Positions 24,076-39,900 are shown, counted from the first letter of the stretch. The stretch is 64,000 bases of DNA from Colletes latitarsis (GCF_051014445.1 NW_027488377.1:4712001-4776000); one strand, 5' to 3'. A program made the numbers and translations. Notes: generated by a model from the sequence alone, not told the origin.

Positions 24076-27000
24076 GTATGCGAAAAATGCGAAAGTATGA
24101 GCCAGATGATAGCAAATACTAGCACTAACCCAGACATAACCAGCGTTATCCTCTAAAATACGAATCGGAACATGCTTTTAATGACTGTTTCAGTGTGGTA
24201 ACACATTACTACGTGATCCAAACCAGAAACATCCCAGGATCGGGCCAACAAGAGTGCGAAAAATGCGAAAGTACGAACCAGATGAGGGAAAATCCCAGAC
24301 CTAACCGAGACGTAACCGGCGTTATCCCCTAAAATATTAATCGCAACCAGGTTTAATTGACTGTTTCAGTGCGGTAACACATTACTACGTGATCCAAACC
24401 AGAGAAAACCCAGGATCTGGCCAACAGGTATGCGAAAAATGCGAAAGTATGAGCCAGATGATTGCAAATACTAGCACTAACCCAGACATAACCGGCGTTA
24501 TCCTCTAAAATATTAATCGCAACCGGGCTTAATTGACTGTTTCCGTGTGGAACCACAGTACTACGGGATCCAAACCAGAAAACACCCAGGATCTGGCCAA
24601 CAACTATGAGAAAAACGCGAAAGTATGAGCCAGATGATTGCAAATACCAGAACTATCCCAGGCATAACCAGCGTTATCCGCTAAAATATTATTCGCAACC
24701 AGGTTTAATTGACTGTTTCGGTGTGGTACCACATTACTACGTGGTCCAAGCCAGAAAAAGGCCAGGATCTGGCCAACAAGAATGCGAAAAATGCGAAAGT
24801 ACGCGCCAGATGAGGGCAAATACCAGACCTAACCGAGACATTACAGGCATTATCCTCTAAAATATTAATCGCAACCAGATTTAATTGACTGTTTCGGTGT
24901 GGTACCGCATTACTACGTGATCCAAACCAGAAAAAGGCCAGGATCTGGCCAACAAGTATGCGAAAAATGCGAAAGTACCAGCCGGATGAGGGCAAATCCC
25001 AGACCTAACCGAGACATAACCGGCGTTATCCGCTAAAATATTAATCGCAACCAGGTTTAATTGACTGTTTCGTTGTGGAACCGCATTACTACGGGATCCA
25101 AATCAGAAAAAGCCCAGGATCTGGCCAACAAGTATGAGAAAAATGCGAAAGTTCGAGCCAGATGAGGGCAAATACCAGACCTAACCCAGACAAAACCGGC
25201 GTTAACCCCTAAAATATTAACCGCAACCAGGTATAATTGACTGTTTCGGTGTGGTACCGCATTACTACGTGATCCAAACCAGAAAAAGGCCATGATCTGG
25301 CCAACAAGTATGCGAAAAATGCGAAAGTATGAGCCAGATGATTGCAAATACCAGAACTGTGCCTGACATAACCAGCGTTATCCTCTAAAATACGAATCGG
25401 AACATGCTTTTAATGACTGTTTCAGTGTGGTAACACATTACTACGAGATCCAAACCAGAAAAATCCCAGGATCGGGCCAACAAGAATGCGAGAAACGCGA
25501 AAGTACGAGCCACATGAGGGAAAATCCCAGACCTAACCCAGACATAACCGGCGTTATCCGCTAAAATATTAATCGCAACCAGGTTTAATTGACTGTTTCG
25601 TTGTGGAACCACAATACTACGGGATCCAAACCAGAAAGAACCCAGGATCTGGCCAACAAGTATGCGAAAAATGCGAAAGAACGATCCAGATGAGGGCAAA
25701 TCCCAGACCTAACCGAGACATAACCGGCGTTATCCTCCAAAATATTAATTGCAACCAGGTTTTATTAACTGTTTCTGTGTGGTACCACATTCCTACCTGA
25801 TCCAAATCAGAAAAAGCCGAGGATCTGGCCAACAAGTATGCGAAAAATGCGAAAGTACGAGCCAGATGAGGGCAAATCCCAGACCTAACCGAGACATAAC
25901 CGGCGTTATCCTCTAAAATATTAATCGCAACCAGGTTCATTTGACTGTTTCGGTGTGGTAACGCATTACTGCGTGATCCAAACCAGGTAAAGCCCAGGAT
26001 CTGACCAACAAGTATCAGAAAAATTCGAAAGTTCGAGCCAGATGTTGGCAAATCCCAGACCTAACCGAGACATAACCGGCGTTATCCTCTAAAATATTAA
26101 ACGCAACCAGGTTTATTTGACTGTTTCGGTGTGGTAACGCATTACTGCGTGATCCAAACCAGATAAAGCCCAGGATCTGGCCAACAAGTATCAGAAAAAT
26201 GCGAAAGTTCGAGCCAGATGAGGGCAAATCCCAGACCTAACCGAGACATAACCGGCGTTATCCTCTAAAATATTAATCGCAACCAGGTATAATTGACTGT
26301 TTCGGTGTGGTAACACATTACTACGAGATCCAAACCAGAAAAATCCCAGGATCGGGCCAACAAGGATGCGAGAAACGTGAAAGTACGAGCCACATGAGGG
26401 AAAATCCCAGACCCAACCGAGACATAACCGGCGTTATCCTCTAAGATATTAATCGCAACCAGGTTTATTTGACTGTTTCGGTGTGGTACCACATTACTAC
26501 GTGGTCCAAGCCAGAAAAAGGCCAGGATCTGGCCAACAAGAATGCGAGAAATGCGAAAGTACGCGCCAGATGAGGGCAAATATCAGACCTAACCGAGACA
26601 TTACCGGCGTTATCCACTAAAATATTAATCGCAACCAGGTTCAATTGACTGTTTCGGTGTGGAACCACATTACTACGGGATCCAAACCAGAAAAAACCCA
26701 GGATCTGTTCATCAACTATGAGAAAAACGCGGAAGTACGAGCCAGATGGGGGCAAATCCCAGACCTAACCGAGACATAACCAGCGTTATCCTCTAAAATA
26801 TTAATCGCAACCAGGTTTAATTGACTGTTTTGGTGTGGTACCGCATTACTACGTGATCCAAACAAGAAAGAGGCCAGGATCTGGCCAACAGGAATGCGAA
26901 AAAAGCGAAAGTACGAGCCAGATGTGGGCAAATCCCAGACCTACCCGAGACATAACCGGCGTTATCCTCTAAAATATTAATCGCAACCAGGTTTAATTGA

Positions 27001-28478
27001 CTCTTTCAGTGTGGTACCACATTACTACGTGATCCAAACCAGGAAGAGGCCAGGATCTGGCCAACAAGTATGCGAAAAATGCGAAAGTATGAGCCAGATG
27101 ATTGCAAATACCAGAACTGACCCAGACATAACCGGCGTTATCCCCTAAAATATTAATGGCAACCAGGTTTAATTGACTGGTTCGGTGTGGAACCACATTA
27201 CTACGAGATCCAAACCAGAAAAATCCCAGGATCGGGCCAACAAGGATGCGAGAAACGCGAAAGTACGAGCCACATGAGGGAAAATCCCAGACCCAACCGA
27301 GACATAACCGGCGTTATCCTCTAAGATATTAATCGCAACCAGTGTTTATTTGACTGTTTCGGTGTGGTACCACATTACTACGTGGTCCAAGCCAGAAAAA
27401 GGCCAGGATCTGGCCAACAAGAATGCGAAAAAAGCGAAAGTACGAGCCAGATGTGGGCAAATCCCAGACCTACCCGAGACATAACCGGCGTTATCCTCTA
27501 AAATATTAATCGCAACCAGGTTTAATTGACTGTTTCAGTGTGGTACCACATTACTACGTGATCCAAACCAGGAAGAGGCCAGGATCTGGCCAACAAGTAT
27601 GCGAAAAATGCGAAAGTATGAGCCAGATGATTGCAAATACCAGAACTAACCCAGACATAACCGGCGTTATCCCCTAAAATATTAATGGCAACCAGGTTTA
27701 ATTGACTGTTTCGGTGTGGAACCACATTACTACGGGATCCAAACCAGAGAAAACCCAGGATCTGGCCAACAGGTATGCGAAAAATGCGATAGTATGAGCC
27801 AGATGATAGCAAATACTAGCACTAACCCAGACATAACCAGCGTTATCCTCTAAAATACGAATCGGAACATGCTTTTCATGACTGTTTCAGTGTGGTAACA
27901 CATTACTACGTGATCCAAACCAGAAACATCCCAGGATCGGGCCAACAAGAATGCGAAAAATGCGAAAGTACGAACCAGATGAGGGAAAATCCCAGACCTA
28001 ACCGAGACGTAACCGGCGTTATCCCCTAAAATATTAATCGCAACCAGGTTTAATTGACTGTTTCAGTGTGGTAACACATTACTACGTGATCCAAACAAGA
28101 GAAAACACAGGATCTGGCCAACAGGTATGCGAAAAATGCGAAAGTATGAGCCAGATGATTGCAAATACTAGCACTAACCCAGACATAACCGGCGTTATCC
28201 TCTAAAATATTAATCGCAACCGGGTTTAATTGACTGTTTCCGTGTGGAACCACAGTACTACGGGATCCAAACCAGAAAACACCCAGGATCTGGCCAACAA
28301 CTATGAGAAAAACGCGAAAGTATGAGCCAGATGATTGCAAATACCAGAACTATCCCAGGCATAACCAGCGTTATCCGCTAAAATATTATTCGCAACCAGG
28401 TTTAATTGACTGTTTCGGTATGGTACCACATTACTACGTGGTCCAAGCCAGAAAAAGGCCAGGATCTGGCCAACAAGA
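24076..28478 (+). repeat. Mosaic segment with a 21-monomer (about 3.7 kb) echo
   Basis: Monomer order from about 24353 to 25200 is repeated from about 28050 to 28900 at an offset of 3,697 (21 x 176 plus 1). Both hold the variants CCACAGTACTACGGG and GAAAACACCCAGG. Within the segment, bases near 26993-27196 and 27522-27725 are related at 529 bp (three monomers plus one). No unique sequence interrupts it. Confidence 0.65.
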
Positions 28479-29712
28479 ATGCGAAAAATGCCAAAGTACG
28501 CGCCAGATGAGGGCAAATACCAGACCTAACCGAGACATTACCGGCATTATCCTCTAAAATATTAATCGCAACCAGATTTAATTGACTGTTTCGGTGTGGT
28601 ACCGCATTACTACGTGATCCAAACCAGAAAAAGGCCAGGATCTGGCCAACAAGTATGCGAAAAATGCGAAAGTACGAGCCAGATGAGGGCAAATCCCAGA
28701 CCTAACCGAGACATAACCGGCGTTATCCGCTAAAATATTAATCGCAACCAGGTTTAATTGACTGTTTCGTTGTGGAACCGCATTACTACGGGATCCAAAT
28801 CAGAAAAAGCCCAGGATCTGGCCAACAAGTATGAGAAAAATGCGAAAGTTCGAGCCAGATGAGGGCAAATACCAGACCTAACCCAGACAAAACCGGCGTT
28901 ATCCCCTAAAATATTAACCGCAACCAGGTATAATTGACTGTTTCGGTGTGGGTACCGCATTGCTACGATGATCCAAACCAGAAAAAACCCAGGATCTGGC
29001 CAACAAGTATGCGAAAAATGCGAAAGTACGATCCAGATGAGGGCAAATCCCAGACCTAACCGAGACATAACCGGCGTTATCCTCTAAAATATTAATCGCA
29101 ACCAGGTTTAATTGACTGTTTCGGTGTGGTACCGCATTACTACGTGATCCAAACCAGAAAAAGGCCATGATCTGGCCAACAAGTATGCGAAAAATGCGAA
29201 AGTATGAGCCAGATGATTGCAAATACCAGAACTGTGCCTGACATAACCAGCGTTATCCTCTAAAATACGAATCGGAACATGCTTTTAATGACTGTTTCAG
29301 TGTGGTAACACATTACTACGAGATCCAAACCAGAAAAATCCCAGGATCGGGCCAACAAGAATGCGAGAAACGCGAAAGTACGTGCCACATGAGGGAAAAT
29401 CCCAGACCTAACCCAGACATAACCGGCGTTATCCGCTAAAATATTAATCGCAACCAGGTTTAATTGACTGTTTCGTTGTGGAACCACAATACTACGGGAT
29501 CCAAACCAGAAAGAACCCAGGATCTGGCCAACAGGTATGCGAAAAATGCGAAAGAACGATCCAGATGAGGGCAAATCCCAGACCTAACCGAGACATAACC
29601 GGCGTTATCCTCCAAAATATTAATTGCAACCAGGTTTTATTAACTGTTTCAGTGTGGTACCACATTCCTACCTGATCCAAATCAGAAAAAGCCGAGGATC
29701 TGGCCAACAAGT
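28479..29712 (+). repeat. Seven-monomer tandem duplication, first member (1,234 bp)
   Basis: This block is followed directly by a copy of itself at 29713-30946. Both carry the rare GTGTGGGTACCGC (an extra G), TACGATGATCC (an extra A) and AAAGTACGTGCCAC variants. The length is 7 x 176 plus 2, which those two insertions account for. I saw no difference between the members over the parts I compared, so this is among the youngest events in the window. The left breakpoint lies between AACAAG and AATGCG. Confidence 0.85.
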
Positions 29713-30946
29713 ATGCGAAAAATGCCAAAGTACGCGCCAGATGAGGGCAAATACCAGACCTAACCGAGACATTACCGGCATTATCCTCTAAAATATTAAT
29801 CGCAACCAGATTTAATTGACTGTTTCGGTGTGGTACCGCATTACTACGTGATCCAAACCAGAAAAAGGCCAGGATCTGGCCAACAAGTATGCGAAAAATG
29901 CGAAAGTACGAGCCAGATGAGGGCAAATCCCAGACCTAACCGAGACATAACCGGCGTTATCCGCTAAAATATTAATCGCAACCAGGTTTAATTGACTGTT
30001 TCGTTGTGGAACCGCATTACTACGGGATCCAAATCAGAAAAAGCCCAGGATCTGGCCAACAAGTATGAGAAAAATGCGAAAGTTCGAGCCAGATGAGGGC
30101 AAATACCAGACCTAACCCAGACAAAACCGGCGTTATCCCCTAAAATATTAACCGCAACCAGGTATAATTGACTGTTTCGGTGTGGGTACCGCATTGCTAC
30201 GATGATCCAAACCAGAAAAAACCCAGGATCTGGCCAACAAGTATGCGAAAAATGCGAAAGTACGATCCAGATGAGGGCAAATCCCAGACCTAACCGAGAC
30301 ATAACCGGCGTTATCCTCTAAAATATTAATCGCAACCAGGTTTAATTGACTGTTTCGGTGTGGTACCGCATTACTACGTGATCCAAACCAGAAAAAGGCC
30401 ATGATCTGGCCAACAAGTATGCGAAAAATGCGAAAGTATGAGCCAGATGATTGCAAATACCAGAACTGTGCCTGACATAACCAGCGTTATCCTCTAAAAT
30501 ACGAATCGGAACATGCTTTTAATGACTGTTTCAGTGTGGTAACACATTACTACGAGATCCAAACCAGAAAAATCCCAGGATCGGGCCAACAAGAATGCGA
30601 GAAACGCGAAAGTACGTGCCACATGAGGGAAAATCCCAGACCTAACCCAGACATAACCGGCGTTATCCGCTAAAATATTAATCGCAACCAGGTTTAATTG
30701 ACTGTTTCGTTGTGGAACCACAATACTACGGGATCCAAACCAGAAAGAACCCAGGATCTGGCCAACAGGTATGCGAAAAATGCGAAAGAACGATCCAGAT
30801 GAGGGCAAATCCCAGACCTAACCGAGACATAACCGGCGTTATCCTCCAAAATATTAATTGCAACCAGGTTTTATTAACTGTTTCAGTGTGGTACCACATT
30901 CCTACCTGATCCAAATCAGAAAAAGCCGAGGATCTGGCCAACAAGT
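29713..30946 (+). repeat. Seven-monomer tandem duplication, second member (1,234 bp)
   Basis: This is the second member of the pair described for 28479-29712, at a constant offset of 1,234. The similarity ends at 30960, where ATGCGAAAG replaces the ATGCCAAAG that both members have at their left edge (28490 and 29726). The extra bases in GTGTGGGTACC and TACGATGATCC are retained. Confidence 0.85.
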
Positions 30947-33900
30947 ATGCGAAAAATGCGAAAGTACGAGCCAGATGAGGGCAAATCCCAGACCTAACCG
31001 AGACATAACCGGCGTTATCCTCTAAAATATTAATCGCAACCAGGTTTATTTGACTGTTTCGGTGTGGTAACGCATTACTGCGTGATCCAAACCAGGTAAA
31101 GCCCAGGATCTGACCAACAAGTATCAGAAAAATGCGAAAGTTCGAGCCAGATGTTGGCAAATCCCAGACCTAACCGAGACATAACCGGCGTTATCCTCTA
31201 AAATATTAATCGCAACCAGGTTTATTTGACTGTTTCGGTGTGGTAACGCATTACAGCGTGATCCAAACCAGATAAAGCCCAGGATCTGGCCAACAAGTAT
31301 CAGAAAAATGCGAAAGTTCGAGCCAGATGATTGCAAATACCAGAACTATCCCAGACATAACCAGCGTTATCCTCTAAAATATTATTCGCAACCAGGTTTA
31401 ATTGACTGTTTCAGTCTGCTGCCACTTTACTACGTGGTCCAAGCCAGAAGAAGGCCAGGATCTGGCCAACAAGTATGCGAAAAATGCGAAGGTCCGAGCC
31501 AGATGAGTGCAAATACCAGACCTAACCGAGACATAACCGGCGTTATCCTCTAAAATATTAATCGCAACCAGGTTCAATTGACTGTTTCGGTGTGGAACCA
31601 CATTACTACGGGATCCAAACCAGAAAAAACCCAGGATCTGGCCAACAACTATGAGAAAAACGCGAAAGTATGAGCCAGATGATTGCAAATACCAGAACTA
31701 TCCCAGGCATAACCAGCGTTATCCTCTAAAATATTATTCGCATCCAGGTTTAATTGACTGTTTCGGTGTGGAACCTCATTACTACGTGGTCCAAGCCAGA
31801 AAAAGGCCAGGATCTGGCCAACAAGAATGCGAAAAATGCGAAAGTACGCGCCAGATGAGGGCAAATATCAGACCTAACCGAGACATTACCGGCGTTATCC
31901 TCTAAAATATTAATCGCAAACAGGTTTAATTGCCTGTTTCGTTGTGGAACCGCATTACTACGGGATCCAAACCAGAAAAAAACCCAGGATCTGGCCAACA
32001 ACTATGAGAAAAAGCGAAAGTATGAGCCAGATGATTGCAAATACCAGAACTATCCCAGACATAACCGGCGTTATCCGCTAAAATATTAATCGCAACCAGG
32101 TTTAATTGACTCTTTCATTGTGGAACCACATTACTACGGGATCCAAACCAGAAAGAACCCAGGATCTGGCCAACAAGTATGCGAAAAATGCGAAAGAACG
32201 ATCCAGATGAGGGCAAATCCCAGACCTAACCGAGACATAACCGGCGTTATCCTCTAAAATATTAATTGCAACCGGGTTTAATTGACTGTTTCCGTGTGGA
32301 ACCACATTACTACGGGATCCAAACCAGAAAAAACCCAGGATCTGGCCAACAACTATGCGAAAAACGCGAAAGTATGAGCCAGATGATTGCAAATACCGGA
32401 ACTATCCCAGGCATAGCCAGCGTTATCCTCTAAAATATTATTCGCATCCAGGTTTAATTGACTGTTTCGGTGTGGTACCACATTAATACGTGGTCCAAGC
32501 CAGAAAAAGGCCAGGATCTGGCCAACAAGAATGCGAAAAACGCGAAAGTACGCGCCAGATGAGGGCAAATACCAGACCTAACCGAGACATTACCGGCATT
32601 ATCCTCTAAAATATTAATCGCAACCAGATTTAATTGACTGTTTCGGTGTGGTACCGCATTACTACGTGATCCAAACCAGAAAAAGGCCAGGATCTGGCCA
32701 ACAAGTATGCGAAAAATGCGAAAGTACGAGCCAGATGATTGCAAATACTAGCACTAACCCAGACATAACCGGCGTTATCCTCTAAAATATTAATCGCAAC
32801 CGGGTTTAGTTGACCGTTTCGTTGTGGAACCGCATTACTACGGGATCCAAACCAGAAAAAAACCCAGGATCTGGCCAACAACTATGAGAAAAACGCGAAA
32901 GTATGAGCCAGATGATTGCAAATACCAGAACTATCCCAGACATAACCAGCGTTATCCTCTAAAATATTATTCGCAACCAGGTTTAATTGACTGTTTCAGT
33001 CTGCTGCCACTTTACTACGTGGTCCAAGCCAGAAGAAGGCCAGGATCTGGCCAACAAGTATGCGAAAAATGCGAAGGTCCGAGCCAGATGAGGGCAAATA
33101 CCAGACCTAACCGAGACATAACCGGCGTTATCCTCTAAAATATTAATCGCAACCAGGTTCAATTGACTGTTTCGGTGTGGAACCACATTACTACGGGATC
33201 CAAACCAGAAAAAACCCAGGATCTGGCCAACAACTATGAGAAAAACGCGAAAGTATGAGCCAGATGATTGCAAATACCAGAACTATCCCAGACATAACCG
33301 GCGTTATCCGCTGAAATATTAATCGCAACCAGGTTTAATTGACTCTTTCGTTGTGGAACAACATTACTACGGGATCCAAACCAGAAAGAACCCAGGATCT
33401 GGCCAACAAGTATGCGAAAAATGCGAAAGAACGATCCAGATGAGGGCAAATCCCAGACCTAACCGAGACATAACCGGCGTTATCCTCTAAAATATTAATT
33501 GCAACCAGGTTTAGTTAACTGTTTCAGTGTCGTACCACATTACTACGTGATCCAAATCAGAAAAAGCCCAGGATCTGGCCAACAGGTATGCGAAAAACGC
33601 GAATGTATGAGCCAGATGATTGCAAATACCAGAACTAACCCAGACATAACCAGTGTTATCCTCTAAAATACTGATCGGAACCAGCTTCTATTGACAGTTT
33701 CAGTGTGGTACCACATACTACGTGATCCACACCCGAAAAAGGCCAGGATCTGGCCAACATGTATGCGAAAAACGTGAAAGTACGAGCCAGATGAGGACAA
33801 ATCCCAGACCTAACCGAGACGTAACCGGCGTTATCCCCTAAAATATTAATCGCAACTAGGTATAATTGACTGTTTCGGTGTGGTACCGCATTGCTACGAT

Positions 33901-36900
33901 GATCCAAACCAGAAAGAGGCCAGGATCTGGCCAACAAGTATGCGAAAAATGCGAAAGTATGGGCCAGATGATTGCAAATACCAGAACTAACCCAGACATA
34001 ACCGATGTTATCCCCTAAAATATTAATCGCAACCAGGTTTAATTGACTGTTTCGGTGTGGAACCACATTACTACGGGATCCAAACCAGAGGAAACCCAGG
34101 ATCTGGCCAACAGGTATGCGAAAAATGCGATAGTATGAGCCAGATGATTGCAAATACTAGCACTAACCCAGACATAACCAGCGTTATCCTCTAAAATACG
34201 AATCGGAACATGCTTTTAATGACTGTTTCAGTGTGGTAACACATTACTACGTGATCCAAACCAGAAACATCCCAGGATCGGGCCAACAAGAATGCGAAAA
34301 ATGCGAAAGTACGAACCATATGAGGGAAAATCCCAGACCTAACCGAGACGTAACCGGCGTTATCCCCTAAAATAATAATCGCAACCAGGTATAATTGACT
34401 GTTTCAGTGTGGTAACACATTACTACGTGATCCAAACCAGAGAAGACCCAGGATCTGGCCAACAGGTATGCGAAAAATGCGAAAGTATGAGCCAGATAAT
34501 TGCAAATACTAGCACTAACCCAGACATAACCGGCGTTATCCTCTAAAATATTAATCGCAACCGGGTTTAATTGACTGTTTCCGTGTGGAACCACATTACT
34601 ACGGGATCCAAACCAGAAAAAACCCAGGATCTGGCCAACAACTATGAGAAAAACGCGAAAGTATGAGCCAGATGATTGCAAATACCAGAACTATCCCAGG
34701 CATAACCAGCGTTATCCGCTAAAATATTATTCGCAACCAGGTTTAATTGACTGTTTCGGTGTGGTACCACATTACTACGTGGTCCAAACCAGAAAAGGGC
34801 CAGGATCTGGCCAACAAGAAAGCGAAAAATGCGAAAGTACGCGCCAGATGAGGGCAAATACCAGACCTAACCGAGACATTACCGGCATTATCCTCTAAAA
34901 TATTAATCGCAAACAAGACTTAATTGACTGTTTCGGTGTGGTACCGCATTACTACGTGATCCAAACCAGAAAAAGGCCAGGATCTGGCCAACAAGTATGC
35001 GGAAAATGCGAAAGTACGAGCCAGATGAGGGCAAATCCCAGACCTAACCGAGACATAACCAGCGTTATCCGCTAAAATATTAATCGCAACCAGGTTTAAT
35101 TGACTGTTTCGTTGTGGAACCGCATTACTACGGGATCCAAACCAGAAAAAGGCCATGATCTGGCCAACAAGTATGCGAAAAATGCGAAAGTATGAGCCAG
35201 ATGATTGCAAATACCAGAACTATGCCTGACATAACCAGCGTTATCCTCTAAAATACGAATCGGAACATGCTTTTAATGACTGTTTCAGTGTGGTAACACA
35301 TTACTACGAAATCCAAACCAGAAAAATCCCAGGATCGGGCCAACAAGAATGCGAGAAACGCGAAAGTACGAGCCACATGAGGGAAAATCCCAGACCTAAC
35401 CCTGACATAACCGGCGGTATCCTCTAAAATATTAATCGCAACCAGGTATAATTGACTGTTTCGGTGTGGTAACACATTACTACGAGATCCAAAGCAGAAA
35501 AATCCCAGGATCGGGCCAACAAGGATGCGAGAAACGCGAAAGTACGAGCCACATGAGGGAAAATCCCAGACCCAACCGAGACATAACCGGCGTTATCCTG
35601 TAAGATATTAATCGCAACCAGGTTTATTTGACTGTTTCGGTGTGGTACCACATTACTACGTGGTCCATGCCAGAAAAAGGCCAGGATCTGGCCAACAAGA
35701 ATGCGAGAAATGTGAAAGTACGCGCCAGATGAGGGCAAATATCAAACCTAACCGAGACATTACCGGCGTTATCCACTAAAATATTAATCGCAACCAGGTT
35801 CAATTGACTGTTTCGGTGTGGAACCACATTACTACGGGATCCAGACCAGAAAAAACCCAGGATCTGTTCAACAACTATGAGAAAAACGCGAAAGTACGAG
35901 CCAGATGGGGGCAAATCCCAGACCTAACCGAGACATAACCAGCGTTATCCTCTAAAATATTAATCGCAACCAGGTTTAATTGACTGTTTCGGTGTGGTAC
36001 CGCATTACTACGTGATCCAAACAAGAAAGAGGCCAGGATCTGGCCAACAAGAATGCGAAAAAAGCGAAAGTACGAGCCAGATGTGGGCAAATCCCAGACC
36101 TACCCGAGACATAACCGGCGTTATCCTCTAAAATATTAATCGCAACCAGGTTTAATTGACTGTTTCAGTGTGGTACCACATTACTACGTGATCCAAACCA
36201 GAAAGAGGCCAGGATCTGGCCAACAAGTATGCGAAAAATGCGAAAGTATGAGCCAGATGATTGCAAATACCAGAACTAACCCAGACATAACCGGCGTTAT
36301 CCCCTAAAATATTAATCGCAACCAGGTTTAATTGAATGTTTCGGAGTGGAAACACATTACTACGGGATCCAAACCAGAAAAAACCCAGGATCTGGCCAAC
36401 AACTATGAGAAAAACGCGAAAGTATCAGCCAGATGATTGCAAATACCAGAACTATCCCAGGCATAACCAGCGTTATCCGCTAAAATATTATTCGCAACCA
36501 GGTTTAATTGACTGTTTCGGTGTGGTACCACATTACTACGTGGTACAAGCCAGAAAAAGGCCAGGATCTGGCCAACAAGAATGCGAAAAATCCGAAAGTA
36601 CGCGCCAGATGAGGGCAAATACCAGACCTAACCGAGACATTACCGGCATTATCCTCTAAAATATTAATCGCAACCAGATTTAATTGACTGTTTCGGTGTG
36701 GTACCGCATTACTACGTGATCCAAACCAGAAAAAGGCCAGGATCTGGCCAACAAGTATGCGAAAAATGCGAAAGTACGAGCCAGATGAGGGCAAATCCCA
36801 GACCTAACCGAGACATAACCGGCGTTATCCGCTAAAATATTAATCGCAACCAGGTTTAATTGACTGTTTCGTTGTGGAACCGCATTACTACGGGATCCAA

Positions 36901-39900
36901 ATCAGAAAAAGCCCAGGATCTGGCCAACAAGTATGAGAAAAATGCGAAAGTTCGAGCCAGATGAGGGCAAATACCAGACCTAACCCAGACAAAACCGGCG
37001 TTATCCCCTAAAATATTAACCGCAACCAGGTATAATTGACTGTTCCGGTGTGGTACCGCATTGCTACGATGATCCAAACCACAAAAAACCCAGGATCTGG
37101 CCAACAAGTATGCGAAAAATGCGAAAGTACGATCCAGATGAGGGCAAATCCCAGACCTAACCGAGACATAACCGGCGTTATCCTCTAAAATATTAATCGC
37201 AACCAGGTTTAATTGACTGTTTCGGTGTGGTACCGCATTACTACGTGATCCAAACTAGAAAAAGGCCAGGATCTGGCCAACAAGAATGCGAAAAAAGCGA
37301 AAGTATGAGCCAGATGATTGCAAATACCAGAACTAACCCAGACATAACCGGCGTTATCCCCTAAAATATTAATCGCAACCAGGTTTAATTGACTGTTTCG
37401 GTGTGGAACCACATTACTACGGGATCCAAACCAGAGAAAACCCAGGATCTGGCCAACAGGTATGCGAAAAATGCGATAGTATGAGCCAGATGATAGCAAA
37501 TACTAGCACTAACCCAGACATAACCAGCGTTATCCTCTAAAATACGAATCGGAACATGCTTTTAATGACTGTTTCAGTGTGGTAATACATTACTACGTGA
37601 TCCAAACCAGAAACATCCCAGGATCGGGCCAACAAGAATGCGAAAAATGCGAAAGTACGAACCAGATGAGGGAAAATCCCAGACCTAACCGAGACGTAAC
37701 CGGCGTTATCCCCTAAAATATTAATCGCAACCAGGATTAATTGACTGTTTCAGTGTGGTAACACATTACTACGTGATCCAAACCAGAGAAAACCCAGGAT
37801 CTGGCCAACAGGTATGCGAAAAATGCGAAAGTATGAGCCAGATGATTGCAAATACTAGCACTAACCCAGACATGACCGGCGTTATCCTCTAAAATATTAA
37901 TCGCAACCGGGTTTAATTGACTGTTTCCGTGTGGAACCACATTACTACGGGATCCAAACCAGAAAACACCCAGGATCTGGCCAACAACTATGAGAAAAAC
38001 GCGAAAGTATGAGCCAGATGATTGCAAATACCAGAACTATCCCAGGCATAACCAGCGTTATCCGCTAAAATATTATTCGCAACCAGGTTTAATTGACTGT
38101 TTCGGTGTGGTACCACATTACTACGTGGTCCAGGCCAGAAAAAGGCCAGGATCTGGCCAACAAGAATGCGAAAAATGCGAAAGTACGCGCCAGATGAGGG
38201 CAAATCCCAGACCTAACCGAGACATAACCGGCGTTATCCTCTAAAATATTAATCGCAACCAGGTTTAATTGACTGTTTCGGTGTGGTACCGCATTACTAC
38301 GTGATCCAAACCAGAAAAAGGCCATGATCTGGCCAACGAGTATGCCAAAAATGCGAAAGAATGAGCCAGATGATTGCAAATACCAGAACTGTGCCTGACA
38401 TAACCAGCGTTATCCTCTAAAATACGAATTGGAACATGCTTTTAATGACTGTTTCAGTGTGGTAACACATTACTACGAGATCCAAACCAGAAAAATCCCA
38501 GGATCGGGCCAACAAGAATGCGAGAAACGCGAAAGTACGAGCCACATGAGGGAAAATCCCAGACCTAACCCAGACATAACCGGCGTTATCCGCTAAAATA
38601 TTAATCGCAACCAGGTTTAATTGACTGTTTCGTTATGGAACCACAATACTACGGGATCCAAACCAGAAAGAACCCAGGATCTGGTCAACAAGTATGCGAA
38701 AAATGCGAAAGAACGATCCAGATGAGGGCAAATCCCAGACCTAACCGAGACATAACCGGCGTTATCCTCCAAAATATTAATTGCAACCAGGTTTAATTAA
38801 CTGTTTCAGTGTGGTACCACATTCCTACCTGATCCAAATCAGAAAAAGCCGTGGATCTGGCCAACAAGTATGCGAAAAATGCGAAAGCACGAGCCAGATG
38901 AGGGCAAATCCCAGACCTAACCGAGACATAACCGGCGTTATCCTCTAAAATATTAATCGCAACCAGGTTTATTTGACTGTTTCGGTGTGGTAACGCATTA
39001 CTGCGTGATCCAAACCAGGTAAAGCCCAGGATCTGACCAACAAGTATCAGAAAAATGCGAAAGTTCGAGCCAGAAGTTGGCAAATCCCAGACCTAACCGA
39101 GACATAACCGGCGTTATCCTCTAAAATATTAATCGCAACCAGGTTTATTTGACTGTTTCGGTGTGGTAACGCATTACTGCGTGATCCAAACCAGCTAAAG
39201 CCCAGGATCTGGCCAACAAGTATCACAAAAATGCGAAAGTTCGAGCCAGATGAGGGCAAATCCCAGACTTAACCGAGACATAACCGGCGTTATCCTCTAA
39301 AATATTAATCGCAACCAGGTATAATTGACTGTTTCGGTGTGGTAACACATTACTACGAGATCCAAACCAGAAAAATCCCAGGGTCGGGCCAACAAGGATG
39401 CGAGAAACGCGAAAGTACGAGCCACATGAGGGAAAATCCCAGACCCAACCGAGACATAACCGGCGTGATCCTCTAAGATATTAATCGCAACCAGGTTTAT
39501 TTGACTGTTTCGGTGTGGTACCACATTACTACGTGGTCCAAGCCAGAAAAAGGCCAGGATCTGGCCAACAAGAATGCGAGAAATGCGAAAGTACGCGCCA
39601 GATGAGGGCAAATATCAGACCTAACCGAGACATTACCGGCGTTATCGACTAAAATATTAATCGCAACCAGGTTCAATTGACTGTTTCAGTGTGGTACCAC
39701 ATTACTACGTGATCCAAACCAGAAAGAGGCCAGGATCTGGCCAACAAGTATGCGAAAAATGCGAAAGTATGAGCCAGATGATTGCAAATACCAGAACTAA
39801 CACAGACATAACCGGCGTTATCCCCTAAAATATTAATGGCAACCAGGTTTAATTGACTGTTTCGGTGTGGAACCACATTACTACGGGATCCAAACCAGAG

